The position numbers and the translations under genes were made by a program. From JAGVVZ01 sp964372465 (GTDB lineage Archaea > Aenigmatarchaeota > Aenigmatarchaeia > CG10238-14), in NCBI GenBank assembly GCA_964372465.1, contig CAYJRA010000004.1, positions 1-60,714 of the forward strand: a stretch of 60,714 bases of DNA. Direction: 5' to 3'. The notes under the pieces are model-generated. The model did no database searches and was not told the origin of the DNA. It saw only the letters and a program-made list of their open reading frames with translations. Of this stretch, positions 42,464 to 50,925 are shown piece by piece. The stretch's first letter is position 1, and each line of letters begins with the position of its first letter.

Positions 42464-42814
42464 TCAAACCTGTGTCATTGATACTTGTTCTCCCCTATAA
42501 ACGCTTGCAGATGGCGGAGTCAATACCAAGAAGTGTTCGTCTACCCCTACTATATCTCCGTTCATGGCTGTGCATGTTTTCTTAAGTCTTTGAACAGATC
42601 TTTTCAGTTCGCCGATATCCTTGTCTTTCAATGGTTTGATTTTGAGAAATACTATGTTGCCTTCTCTCAGTAATTTCTGTACTCTTTCGACATCTCTATA
42701 ATCTTCTAAACTTTCGATTATGACTTGTATTTTTCTGCTTTCGTCGCTTGTCTTCTCAATCTCAACAAACTCTTCTTCCTCTTCTCCTCTTCCAAAAAGT
42801 CCTCCAAAAGGCAT
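42464..42814 (-). CDS. sepF: SepF, archaeal FtsZ membrane anchor
   Basis: The 116-aa product has a short amphipathic N-terminus (MPFGGLFGRGEEEEEF), then the SepF core: KIQVIIESLEDYRDVERVQKLLREGNIVFLKIKPL, LKRSVQRLKKTCTAMNGDIVGVDEHFLVLTP. SepF tethers FtsZ to the membrane in archaea that divide by FtsZ. A strong ribosome-binding site (GAGGTGA) precedes ATG. Its presence argues for FtsZ-based division in this organism, though FtsZ itself is outside the window. Confidence 0.92.
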   Translation of the reverse strand: MPFGGLFGRGEEEEEFVEIEKTSDESRKIQVIIESLEDYRDVERVQKLLREGNIVFLKIKPLKDKDIGELKRSVQRLKKTCTAMNGDIVGVDEHFLVLTPPSASVYRGEQVSMTQV

Positions 42815-42897
42815 TGAATTTCACCTCAATTCAGGTTTTGTATACTAAACTTAAATAATTATAGGTAAACGACATAAAAAGCTTTTATTATAGGTTA

Positions 42898-43422
42898 TTA
42901 ATGTTGGTGTATGTCTTTTATCGGTATCATTTGACTTGGTATCATCCATTCTGGCGGTTCAGCTGAATCTTCTGTATATACGCCAGATCCGTTTTGACCA
43001 GCATTCGCATATCGGAAAAAAACACCGTTCATTTTAATATAAATCACGTTTGGCGGATCTAGGTTTGTTACAACTGAACGCGCTTCTATTGGAGATAAAC
43101 CAAATCCACGAAGATAAGACAACATTTTTATTAGTTGTAGATCATAAGATTCGTACATAAACCCAGCTGGGCAACTTTCAATGATATCAATGACTTGTTC
43201 TGGTGGATCTCTGCAAAAATAAAGAGCTATTACTTTGTTTCCTGTTGGCTTTGAATAACCACCCACCAAAAACGCATAATTATCATTCGGCGACAAGTTT
43301 GATGTGGCAACAATATTTTCAAGTTTTCTATTGGGCTGTGCGTTTGTCGCTTGAGAAAGTGGAGAGCACGCAGCAATGAGTAAACTTAAAGAACCCAGAG
43401 CCGTTAGTAACGGTCTTAACAT
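42898..43422 (-). CDS. Secreted lipoprotein, unknown
   Basis: The 174-aa product begins with a signal peptide and a lipobox (SLSLLIAAC-S), so it should be lipid-anchored at Cys19. The mature part has YAFLVGGYSKPTGNKVIALYFC and a second Cys pair, with a C-terminal His-Gln-His. No family is recognised. Preceded by its own TATA box. Confidence 0.65.
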   Translation of the reverse strand: MLRPLLTALGSLSLLIAACSPLSQATNAQPNRKLENIVATSNLSPNDNYAFLVGGYSKPTGNKVIALYFCRDPPEQVIDIIESCPAGFMYESYDLQLIKMLSYLRGFGLSPIEARSVVTNLDPPNVIYIKMNGVFFRYANAGQNGSGVYTEDSAEPPEWMIPSQMIPIKDIHQH

Positions 43423-43473
43423 GAATTGAATATTCCATATAAGTTTAAATACTTTTAAAAAATATGATTTTAG

Positions 43474-43734
43474 TCATTGCAATTGATTTTTGGCAAGCTC
43501 AAGCATGCTTACGATATTCCAAATTTGGGTTCTCGTGTAAGCAGGCATGTTGGGATCATTTGTGATTTCATCAAGAACGGATATGGCCGTACTTAATTTT
43601 ACATCCCATTCCTTGCTTTCTTCTTCAGTTAAATTCTTTTTGGCTTCTTCTGCAGCATTACGAATATTTTTAGGAACAGTTCTATCATCTATAATTTCTG
43701 AGAGTATTTTCACTATTGCTTCTACATCCGTCAT
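43474..43734 (-). CDS. UPF0147 family protein
   Basis: The 86-aa helical protein matches UPF0147: DRTVPKNIRNAAEEAKKNL, LSTAISVLDEITNDPNMPAYTRTQIWNIVSMLE. Function is unknown; it is conserved in archaea and often lies near prefoldin or ribosomal genes, as here. ATG at 43734 is chosen over a GTG nine bases upstream. Confidence 0.92.
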   Translation of the reverse strand: MTDVEAIVKILSEIIDDRTVPKNIRNAAEEAKKNLTEEESKEWDVKLSTAISVLDEITNDPNMPAYTRTQIWNIVSMLELAKNQLQ

Positions 43735-43746
43735 ACCAATCACTAT

Positions 43747-44100
43747 TCATTGTCCTATCATCCTTTTAATTTTGGGTTCTATTTCCTTTAGCCTTTTTGT
43801 TATTTTATCTTCTGTTGCATCAATCGTCTTCAGCCTTATTTCCATATCATCCATTTTTTCCTGAATTTCTTTTTTTATTTCCTGAATATCCCTTTTGATC
43901 ATTATAGGTCCGCTTATTTTATAAGCCTCTTTCAAATCTTTTTTATTCAGTTCTTCCAGCGCCTTTTCCAATTCCATTCTTTGTAGCTTAACATTTTCCT
44001 TTTGGATCAGTATGCCTTGCAATTGCTGCTGCAATATTTGGAATTGATTGATTATTTCCCTGTCCTCTGCAGTCAATATATCCGTCATTTCATCACTCAT
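43747..44100 (-). CDS. pfdB: Prefoldin beta subunit
   Basis: The 117-aa product is two long coiled-coil helices joined by a beta hairpin (KEAYKISGPIMIKRDIQEIKKEI), the prefoldin beta layout. With the alpha subunit it forms a hexameric holdase that hands unfolded proteins to the thermosome. It forms an operon with UPF0147. Confidence 0.93.
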   Translation of the reverse strand: MSDEMTDILTAEDREIINQFQILQQQLQGILIQKENVKLQRMELEKALEELNKKDLKEAYKISGPIMIKRDIQEIKKEIQEKMDDMEIRLKTIDATEDKITKRLKEIEPKIKRMIGQ

Positions 44101-44184
44101 AATTTATATTAGATAATGATTACCGGCAGTCTTTAAATGACTTATCTTTTTCGTGTATTGACTTTTACATAAACACGAATATTG

Positions 44185-44787
44185 TCAGCCTGCTAGATAA
44201 CTTGTGAGATATTCTCCAGTTCTGGTTCCACCCGTATTTGCTATCACAATATCGAGTGTATAGATTTTCCCGCTTACCAAACAAGGATAAAAATCTATGG
44301 ACCAGTTGCTGCCACTGAAACTTGTTGTATTGATATAAGTCGTATCTAAAACAGATGCTTTGACGTTGCCTCCACTTAATGGACTGCCGTCATTTATATC
44401 TATCGCATATCCTGATAAGGAAACGTTTTGTACCGTACAGGATATGATAGCGGTAGATGGATTGTCGGTGACGATTTTTATCTGATCGTAGCCAACAACT
44501 TTGGAGTTGTCTGTTATCTTCAATCCTATGAATTCTGATTCCTGAGTGCAGCCGCTGAACACAAGAGACCAATCACCATTGGAAATTAGTCCGACAGCTT
44601 TTTCTTGGTTTTCAACTGTTATTGCCGTTGCATTGCCCTGAGCTATTTTGCTTCCATTATAAAAATAGAATGATGTGCCGTTGATTCTGATTTCATGGGA
44701 GGGTGTGGTGCAAGCGCTAAGTGCAATCGTGGGCAATAATGCATACAATGCTATGATAGCTATTATTATTTCTGCTGCCTTCTTCAA
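44185..44787 (-). CDS. Secreted beta-rich protein, unknown
   Basis: The 200-aa product has a signal peptide (to about ALSA), a mature sequence of Ser, Thr, Gly and Asn-rich beta strands with several N-glycosylation sequons (NGT, NGS, NVS, NTT, NWS) and four Cys residues. An immunoglobulin- or CarboxypepD-like fold is possible from SGYAIDINDGSPLSGGNVKA. No specific family is assigned. Confidence 0.6.
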   Translation of the reverse strand: MKKAAEIIIAIIALYALLPTIALSACTTPSHEIRINGTSFYFYNGSKIAQGNATAITVENQEKAVGLISNGDWSLVFSGCTQESEFIGLKITDNSKVVGYDQIKIVTDNPSTAIISCTVQNVSLSGYAIDINDGSPLSGGNVKASVLDTTYINTTSFSGSNWSIDFYPCLVSGKIYTLDIVIANTGGTRTGEYLTSYLAG

Positions 44788-44829
44788 AAAACCACTAAAT
44801 AATAATAGATATTTGAAATAAAATTATCT

Positions 44830-44961
44830 CTATCTTGCGTGGACTTTCTTGACAACGTTTGGTCTTTGTTTCAAGAATATCCTGTAGCCACAATACGGGC
44901 AGCGAATCTTCCCATCCAATTTCTCGACTACTTTTTTACAGCTTAAGCATTTGAAATTCAT
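44830..44961 (-). CDS. rpoP: RNA polymerase subunit P
   Basis: A 43-aa zinc-ribbon protein: MNFKCLSCKKVVEKL, IRCPYCGYRIFLKQRP, ending KKVHAR. The two CxxC pairs bind zinc. Archaeal RpoP helps open-complex formation. Its ATG overlaps the TGA of the eL37 gene (ATGA), the usual archaeal neighbour order. Confidence 0.9.
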   Translation of the reverse strand: MNFKCLSCKKVVEKLDGKIRCPYCGYRIFLKQRPNVVKKVHAR

Positions 44962-45197
44962 AACATCCCCCCAGATAAAGCTCTTTTAGGCTCATACGCG
45001 GCACCGGTAAACTTGGCTGAGCATTTGTTGCATTGCCATATGCCAGCAGCAACTCTTTTAACAGTATTTTTTTTGCAAACCGGGCAGGTGTGCTTTATTT
45101 TTTGCCTGCTTTCAACTTGCTTTATTGCAACCTTCACCTTCCTTCCATACCTAACTCCGTATCTTCCTGTTACCCCAACTTTCTTCGTTCTTCCCAT
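44958..45197 (-). CDS. rpl37ae: 50S ribosomal protein eL43 (L37Ae)
   Basis: The 79-aa product begins MGRTKKVGVTGRYGVRYGRKVK and has the zinc finger HTCPVCKKNTVKRVAAGIWQCNKC followed by KFTGAAYEP, as in L37Ae. It overlaps rpoP by 4 bases and follows the PDCD5-type gene by 4 bases, so S19e, PDCD5, L37Ae and RpoP are one operon. Confidence 0.95.
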   Translation of the reverse strand: MGRTKKVGVTGRYGVRYGRKVKVAIKQVESRQKIKHTCPVCKKNTVKRVAAGIWQCNKCSAKFTGAAYEPKRALSGGML

Positions 45198-45201
45198 ATA
45201 A

Positions 45202-45462
45202 TCATCTTCTTATTTTAAACTCTTTTTTCGAGCTAATTGTCGATAATATATTTTTTATTTGATCATCAGTTATCATATTCTTTATCTGGCCGTTTTGATA
45301 TAGTTGAAGCAAATATAATTCCAGCTGGTTTGACAGCTCAGCCTTCACCAGTTTCAGCCTGGCTATTCTTTCATATGCCTCCTTTGTCAGTATCCTGCCC
45401 ATAACAGTTTTTTTCATTCTTTCAATTTCTTTCAGTTCCTGTTCGTTAATATAATCGTTCAT
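45202..45462 (-). CDS. PDCD5-family DNA-binding protein
   Basis: The 86-aa basic helical protein has the archaeal PDCD5/TFAR19 core: GRILTKEAYERIARLKLVKAELSNQLELYLLQLYQNGQI. Overlaps the S19e gene by 4 bases. The family binds DNA in vitro, but its cellular role is unsettled. Confidence 0.9.
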   Translation of the reverse strand: MNDYINEQELKEIERMKKTVMGRILTKEAYERIARLKLVKAELSNQLELYLLQLYQNGQIKNMITDDQIKNILSTISSKKEFKIRR

Positions 45463-45887
45463 TTTTTAGCCTCAGAAACGATTTTTTTAATGAAGCTATT
45501 GCCTTTTTGACTAACGACTCTTCCGGGTTTAGTTCCCGTTTTCTTTTCAATCAATCCGCTTGCTTCCAATTGTTGCAATATCTTTCTCAATGATCCGCCT
45601 CCGGCTCTCACCGTCTTTTCAGGTTTGTGTCCTTTCTGTTTTCTGCCTCCATAATACGATCTCAAACTAGATACACCCACAGGCCCATCTAAATAGACCC
45701 TTCTCAACACAGAAGCTGTTCTGGTATACCACCAATTCGGGTTGTGGGGAGGATTTTTCTTATGAGGACCTGTCTTCGCAAATCTAAACTTTTCCGGCAT
45801 CTGAATTTCTTTTATTTTCTGAAGTTCTTCCACGCATTTCTGAATAAAACTCTTTGGGTCCACTTCTTTTACTGCTGTTCTTACCAT
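45459..45887 (-). CDS. rps19e: 30S ribosomal protein eS19
   Basis: The 142-aa product has PHNPNWWYTRTASVLRRVYLDGPVGVSSLRSYYGG, RAGGGSLRKILQQLEASGLIEK and KPGRVVSQKG, all characteristic of S19e. First gene of the S19e-PDCD5-L37Ae-RpoP operon. Confidence 0.95.
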   Translation of the reverse strand: MVRTAVKEVDPKSFIQKCVEELQKIKEIQMPEKFRFAKTGPHKKNPPHNPNWWYTRTASVLRRVYLDGPVGVSSLRSYYGGRKQKGHKPEKTVRAGGGSLRKILQQLEASGLIEKKTGTKPGRVVSQKGNSFIKKIVSEAKK

Positions 45888-45896
45888 GTTTATACC

Positions 45897-46145
45897 TTAT
45901 ACCGTTTGTTGCCCTGATATTAATATATATCCCGTGATTGTAATTACAGTCAACAGACCGCCTATTATTATTATGAGCATAAAGGCGATCATTTGGAATG
46001 TACCAATCTTACATACTTTAAGGTTTTTATTTTTATCGCAAGACGTCTTTATCTTGTATAGATTATCCAAGATAAATAGTATTACGAAAGTTGCTATGAA
46101 CACGACAAGTATGCTCACTCCCAAAACTTTTATGCTTAACGCCAT
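45897..46145 (-). CDS. Two-helix membrane protein, unknown
   Basis: An 82-aa protein with two transmembrane helices (VLGVSILVVFIATFVILFIL and MIAFMLIIIIGGLLTVITITG) and a loop with two Cys. No family is recognised. It lies 4 bases after rnp4 and 9 bases before rps19e, so it is embedded in a housekeeping operon. Confidence 0.6.
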   Translation of the reverse strand: MALSIKVLGVSILVVFIATFVILFILDNLYKIKTSCDKNKNLKVCKIGTFQMIAFMLIIIIGGLLTVITITGYILISGQQTV

Positions 46146-46149
46146 GCAT

Positions 46150-46458
46150 TCACTTGTATGGGTATCTGAAAATATAATTACAGTTCTTACATTTTATAAC
46201 TATGGTCCCGGTTTTTGAGTCTAGATTCGTGTCAGAGGTTTTACCAGGCGTCAGGATTGTATTGCACTTCTTGCAAAAATCTCTTTTCATTTCCTTTAAT
46301 CTAAAATTGTATCTTAAACCAATTTTTCTGGCGAGCCACACATATCTTCTGCTTCTATCTGGATTTTGGCCGTAACATTTCTTAGCCAAAGAAAGCAATA
46401 TTCCTATCCTTTCCTTTGCTATATCCAGCTGCCAGTCTGGTTTTTTGCGGCTGATCAT
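46150..46458 (-). CDS. rnp4: RNase P protein component 4 (Rpp21)
   Basis: The 102-aa product (from MISRKKPDWQLD) has IAKERIGILLSLAKKCYGQNPDRSRRYVWLARKIGLRYNFRLK and the zinc motif RDFCKKCNTILTPGK, KCKNCNYIFRYPY, matching Rpp21. It works with the RNase P RNA to trim tRNA 5' leaders. A longer frame from 46533 would overlap the upstream gene by 44 bases and lacks family support. Confidence 0.9.
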   Translation of the reverse strand: MISRKKPDWQLDIAKERIGILLSLAKKCYGQNPDRSRRYVWLARKIGLRYNFRLKEMKRDFCKKCNTILTPGKTSDTNLDSKTGTIVIKCKNCNYIFRYPYK

Positions 46459-46489
46459 ATTTATTAAATGATATTCTGATGGTTTATTA

Positions 46490-47080
46490 TTAGATGGTTT
46501 TTTGCATTCTGGCTTCGGATTGCCCAAACACAAAGAAATGATCGATTAATCTATTAATAATTTCAGCAAATACAGCACCTGTTTGATCTCCCTTTATGTA
46601 AGATGAACGATCTAGCATACAGATAGCCGTAGCTCTTACACTTTCTTTCCAATCAATGAATCCTGGGTGCATATATCCTATTGACCTACCATTCTGAAGT
46701 GTTTTTAGCATGGTTAATAAATTTTTACAGGCCGGTATATTATAATAACGTTCACACGCTCCTAGATGTTCGAGAAATTCCTTATTCACACTCTGAACTT
46801 TGGCAGCTTCAGACAAGGCAGCAGACCATCTGCCATCAGTTACAATTAAGTTGGCAGGAACATATAATGCTAGCAAAAAATCTCCAGATGGGATGATGGA
46901 TTCTCTGATATTTTTTCTTACAATACCATTTCCTATCTTGCTGTACAGTCCATATGTTCCAATAAACGGAACTAAAGCATAAGGCAGTTTACAATAAACC
47001 ATTCTTTCAGAGGAATCTGTATTATTAAATTCAATAATAAAACCATTGACATCAAATAGATCTGAGTATTGAAAAATCAT
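46490..47080 (-). CDS. Unknown 196-aa protein
   Basis: Not recognised. Mixed alpha/beta composition, with YALVPFIGTYGLYSKIGNG, SIIPSGDFLLALYVPANLIV and a helical C-terminal half with several Cys. No signal peptide. Single gene with about 170 bases of promoter-containing space upstream, shared with the divergent PKD surface protein gene. Confidence 0.55.
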   Translation of the reverse strand: MIFQYSDLFDVNGFIIEFNNTDSSERMVYCKLPYALVPFIGTYGLYSKIGNGIVRKNIRESIIPSGDFLLALYVPANLIVTDGRWSAALSEAAKVQSVNKEFLEHLGACERYYNIPACKNLLTMLKTLQNGRSIGYMHPGFIDWKESVRATAICMLDRSSYIKGDQTGAVFAEIINRLIDHFFVFGQSEARMQKTI

Positions 47081-47204
47081 ATCTTAACCCCATTTCCATT
47101 GTTTCTTTAGATGATTTAAGACTATCCCCGTCTTTTTTGTTTGGGAATAATTTTGAAACACGTTTTGGTTAGTTATTTTCTATATATTTATCAATATAGA
47201 AATC

Positions 47205-47235
47205 TTTATAAATGCATTTACTATTAAATAGTAAA
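47205..47235 (+). promoter_or_regulatory. Promoter with perfect 19-base palindromic operator
   Basis: TTTATAAA (47205-47212) is the TATA box. The perfect palindrome TTTACTATTAAATAGTAAA (47217-47235) follows at once and covers the expected transcription start; the ATG is at 47251. This arrangement fits a repressor site. Confidence 0.6.
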
Positions 47236-47250
47236 GAAATGTGATCATTT

Positions 47251-49347
47251 ATGAGTGGTAAAAATAAAGTATTATTTTCAATGATGTCTTTTGTCTTAAT
47301 CTTGAGTATGTTAGCCCTGCCTTTTGTTTTTGCTGAAACACTATTTCCATGGCCAGAAAACACTTATATACATTCTTCAGCTCCAATATTCAAACCCGGA
47401 GTTCCTGGTATAATAGTTGAGAATATTTGGCCTCAAACACCTTCGGGTATAACACCTTCAAGTACTCCATATATTCCAAAAGTCTTTGGTCCTATTACTT
47501 CGTTAGGAGCTTCAGGAGGTACTCCATATATTCCAAAAGTCTTTGGCCCTATAACATCTGCGCCACAAACATCTTCAAAACCAACACCTTACATTCCAAA
47601 AGTCTTTGGTCCCATAGTTTCTTCATCCATTGTTCAAGCAGCAGTTTCTCCAAACATTAGACCAGTTGCAAACGCCGGTCCAGATAGAATAGTTTATGTT
47701 GATGATTTTGTTGTTCTAGATGGGTCTTTATCACGAGACTATGACGGCCAAATAGCTTCTTATGAATGGAGGGAAGAAGAGATACTGCTCAGCAACTCAA
47801 TATCTTTTAGCAGAGTATACTCAGAAGGATCTCATGCTGTCTCTTTGAAAGTTACTGACAACAGCGGAGGAACAGATATAGATTCGGTTATTATAACAGT
47901 GCTGCCGAAAAGAGCTTCAATAGACGTGTTCAATGTTGATGTTTCCCCATCTACAGTGGATGGCTCGGATCATATCACTATATCAGCTAGTATTAAATTA
48001 CTTGAAATATCAAGTGGAGAACATTCGGTCTCTGTCAAAATGTATATTGATGGAGATGAAAAAGATTCAGAGACTTTGTTTTTGAAAAAAGATCAAGTAA
48101 GATCTGTCTCATTTGAATTCGCTACTAGAGGATTGTCAGAAGGGATGCACAAGGCAAAAATTGTTGCTACTGTCGATTCTGTTTCGGATCAAGAAACAGA
48201 TAGTTTTGAAGTAGAGAAACAGATAGAATTTGTTTCAATTGATGATTTCCAAGTCAGTCCGTCAAGCATATGTGCAGATGAGAATGAAGCATTTGACATA
48301 TCAGCTAGAGTTGAATTGAAAAACGAAGAGAAAGACAGAGTAAGGGCGATGTTTTTAATTGAGGATGATGATAATAATTTCTTTTTCATAGGAGATGACG
48401 AAAAAGTCTTAGAAAAGGGAGACGAAAAAACATTTTCAACCACTTATGATTATGAGGCATTTGACCTAAGTCCAGGAACACATGAAGCAAAGATAATTGT
48501 TGAGAACAACGGCAGAGAAACAGAGTTCACAAAATTCGAGTTGAAAGATTGCGGTGGCATAAGAAAAGACAGGGTTGATGTTTTGGGTGTAAAACCAGAA
48601 CATTGTCTGAAAGTGGAAGATGTTTGGACATTTGATAAATTAAAACCAGGAAAATCTGCTGATATTAACGTAAGGATTTCAAATTGTGGAAGAGATACAG
48701 AGAGTGGAGTCAATACAAATTTGGAGGTTTTTGGTAAAACCCATTCCATAACACCATTCTCATTGGGTTCAGACAAGAAAAAGGATGTAATATTCACAAT
48801 AGATGTGCCAAGAAATGCAGATGGCATAACTAAAATGAAATCTTCTGTAGCTAATAGATTTACTGAAGACTCATTGAGCAGAGAGTTTAATATATTGAAT
48901 GGCGTCCCATTCATAAATGTTAAAAAGGAGCAAGTAGTCAACATATGCGAGACAAATAAAGTTGAGTTTAGCGTTGTCAATAAAGGAGAGATAGAGGATA
49001 TATTCGCTTTGAAGGTTACAGGAGAGGCAGGCGAGTGGTTCAGTGCCGTACCAAATTATGCAGAATTAAAACCCAAAGAAACGAAGAAAGTGGAAGCGTT
49101 TGTTGATGTGCCATGCGATGCTAAAGAAGGAACATATCAATTCACATTGACAGCATCAGGTTCACCCGATTATTTAGTCACATCAAGTCTGAAAGCAGTC
49201 AAAGTCTTTTCACTACCTGATTGGTTTGGATTATCTTTGTTATCTTTGTTCTTCTTAATTTTGATAGTTAGTGCAACCTTATTTTATAAGCCAAAAAGAA
49301 AGAGAAAAACACCAGAGATTTATCACCCGAGATTAGTTGCTTGCTGA
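47251..49347 (+). CDS. PKD/CARDB-type surface protein with TPYIPKVFGPI repeats
   Basis: The 698-aa product has a signal peptide (VLILSMLALPFVFAE), a Pro-rich region with three copies of TPYIPKVFGPI, and a PKD domain (RPVANAGPDRIVYVDDFVVLDGSLS, YDGQIASYEW). These are followed by a chain of CARDB/Ig-like beta domains and a C-terminal transmembrane helix (LSLLSLFFLILIVSATLFY) with a KPKRKRK stop signal. It is anchored to the membrane and exposed outside, probably in adhesion or envelope structure. Expression is probably controlled at the palindrome upstream. Confidence 0.85.
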   Translation: MSGKNKVLFSMMSFVLILSMLALPFVFAETLFPWPENTYIHSSAPIFKPGVPGIIVENIWPQTPSGITPSSTPYIPKVFGPITSLGASGGTPYIPKVFGPITSAPQTSSKPTPYIPKVFGPIVSSSIVQAAVSPNIRPVANAGPDRIVYVDDFVVLDGSLSRDYDGQIASYEWREEEILLSNSISFSRVYSEGSHAVSLKVTDNSGGTDIDSVIITVLPKRASIDVFNVDVSPSTVDGSDHITISASIKLLEISSGEHSVSVKMYIDGDEKDSETLFLKKDQVRSVSFEFATRGLSEGMHKAKIVATVDSVSDQETDSFEVEKQIEFVSIDDFQVSPSSICADENEAFDISARVELKNEEKDRVRAMFLIEDDDNNFFFIGDDEKVLEKGDEKTFSTTYDYEAFDLSPGTHEAKIIVENNGRETEFTKFELKDCGGIRKDRVDVLGVKPEHCLKVEDVWTFDKLKPGKSADINVRISNCGRDTESGVNTNLEVFGKTHSITPFSLGSDKKKDVIFTIDVPRNADGITKMKSSVANRFTEDSLSREFNILNGVPFINVKKEQVVNICETNKVEFSVVNKGEIEDIFALKVTGEAGEWFSAVPNYAELKPKETKKVEAFVDVPCDAKEGTYQFTLTASGSPDYLVTSSLKAVKVFSLPDWFGLSLLSLFFLILIVSATLFYKPKRKRKTPEIYHPRLVAC
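47464..47616 (+). repeat. Three in-frame copies of an 11-residue repeat
   Basis: 33-base units encoding TPYIPKVFGPI begin at 47464, 47521 and 47584, with spacers of 24 and 30 bases encoding Ser/Thr/Ala linkers. The first two differ at few bases, indicating recent duplication; the third has drifted at synonymous sites. Confidence 0.9.
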
Positions 49348-49401
49348 TAATCGGCAATGTCTGTTTATTAATATTAAACTTTTTAATAATATTTTGATAA
49401 T

Positions 49402-49578
49402 ATGGTTCAGCCAGAATCCACAATCAAGACAATGAACCTAGAAATCAACGTGCTTACTTTTGAAAAAATGAGAAATTTGCTGAACGAATATAGAGCATTG
49501 TACGGCCTTCAAAATTATGATGATTTGATAAACTTTCTCATAAAGAATCAACCTAAGATTAAGAATAGATTGAAATAA
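49402..49578 (+). CDS. Unknown 58-aa protein
   Basis: A complete ATG-to-TAA frame: a short strand (MNLEINVLTFEKM) followed by a helix pair (NLLNEYRALYGLQNYDDLINFLIKN) and a basic tail. The strand-helix-helix order recalls ribbon-helix-helix regulators, but this is only a resemblance. TATA-like sequence upstream. Confidence 0.5.
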   Translation: MVQPESTIKTMNLEINVLTFEKMRNLLNEYRALYGLQNYDDLINFLIKNQPKIKNRLK

Positions 49579-49703
49579 ACGTATTAACTGGCTCTGAAAG
49601 CATTTAAATTCTTGATATCAATAAGTTTTTTACTTTAATCTGCAATTTTTTATATTAAATTAAAATTTCAACAAGGTTTTTTTAATAGACATGTGGATAA
49701 TAT

Positions 49704-50885
49704 ATGAAATTTTGTAAAAAATGTGGAAAATCCTTTTCTAATAGTGATAACTCTTGTCCAGAATGTAAAATTAAATTATCAAAAATAATGGATGAATTCA
49801 CAATGATTAGTGACTCCGTAAGTAGATTTGACATAGGAAAAATCGTCAGTGGTGTTTCGTTAATTGTTATATTGACTGTAAGTTTAACAATATTTTTCAA
49901 AACTTTGAATCCAGAAATCACAGGATATGTTTTAAAAACTTCTGAACAGCCCATCAATCGGTCATGCCCAAACGAATGCTGTATAAATGATATGAATTAT
50001 GAAAATTTGGCTTGTAATGGAAGTAACTATGAATGTGTCAACAATACGTGCGTAAAAATCGCTTGTCCTTATAAATGTTGCACTGATAACGAATTCGCCT
50101 TTAAGCCGTGCCAATCTGATTATGAATGTGAAAATAACAAGTGCGTATTGATTAAAAAAGACGAAAAAATAGACTGCACAAAAGCGGGCTTAGATATAAG
50201 CAATATTACTTGTTCAAGTCAGTTACAGCAACTAGACATTGAGATAATCAACACCGGCCAGATTGAACTATCTAATTTTACTGTTTATACATCAATGAAT
50301 AACATACTTTATTCTAATAGCACTAGCAATTCAGATCATGAAAATCTATTGAAACCGGGAGAAAAAACAGTTCTGGTTTACGGTTGTAACAATAATTTTG
50401 ACTGCACAGAGAATGCTTATATCAACACATTAAAAATTGCTGCTGGAAACTGCCCGGAAATTTATGCAATGGAAATTTTTGATGATGACCATCGTTTGAA
50501 ATGTTCTCCATCTAAAATAGTAGTCATTAGAAACAGGACGGGAGAAGGAAATGCAACTGACACTTATTGTAAAAAAGTTGTTTTCAACATAGGTGATATA
50601 ACTTGCATAAATACGGCAAATACTGCTGTTAATGTCACTATCTCTATAACTAATACGGGGCAAGTTAGCATAGCTCCTAATTTTGTGTTTACAAGCAACA
50701 ACAACGATGTTTGTAAATATGAAGTTGAAGACACGATAGCCGCAGAGTCAAGTCAGTTATTTAGAGTCAATTGTACAAATTCTGGTTTTGATAATTTGGA
50801 TTACTTAGTCAAGTCTCTAGTAAAAATAGGTAACTGTGAGGAGAGATCAATTGAGCAAGTGGTGAATAAAAGTTGCGGTCAATGA
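49704..50885 (+). CDS. Zinc-ribbon, membrane-anchored, Cys-rich surface protein
   Basis: The 393-aa product has an N-terminal cytoplasmic zinc ribbon (CKKCGKSFS...CPECKIKL), one transmembrane helix (GVSLIVILTVSLTIFF), then two Cys-rich repeats (CPNECCIND... and CPYKCCTDN...) and two beta-rich repeats that each open with a C..GLDISNITC-like motif. Several N-glycosylation sequons are present. The outside portion is probably disulfide-bonded. A composite of known modules with no functional assignment. Confidence 0.7.
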   Translation: MKFCKKCGKSFSNSDNSCPECKIKLSKIMDEFTMISDSVSRFDIGKIVSGVSLIVILTVSLTIFFKTLNPEITGYVLKTSEQPINRSCPNECCINDMNYENLACNGSNYECVNNTCVKIACPYKCCTDNEFAFKPCQSDYECENNKCVLIKKDEKIDCTKAGLDISNITCSSQLQQLDIEIINTGQIELSNFTVYTSMNNILYSNSTSNSDHENLLKPGEKTVLVYGCNNNFDCTENAYINTLKIAAGNCPEIYAMEIFDDDHRLKCSPSKIVVIRNRTGEGNATDTYCKKVVFNIGDITCINTANTAVNVTISITNTGQVSIAPNFVFTSNNNDVCKYEVEDTIAAESSQLFRVNCTNSGFDNLDYLVKSLVKIGNCEERSIEQVVNKSCGQ

Positions 50886-50925
50886 TTATTTCTTTATATA
50901 ATTACACGAATAATATAGATTCCAT

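Noticed and set aside
47464..47616. Possible CRISPR-like repeat array
   Set aside because: The repeats are in frame, encode TPYIPKVFGPI, have only three copies and no cas genes; they are protein repeats.
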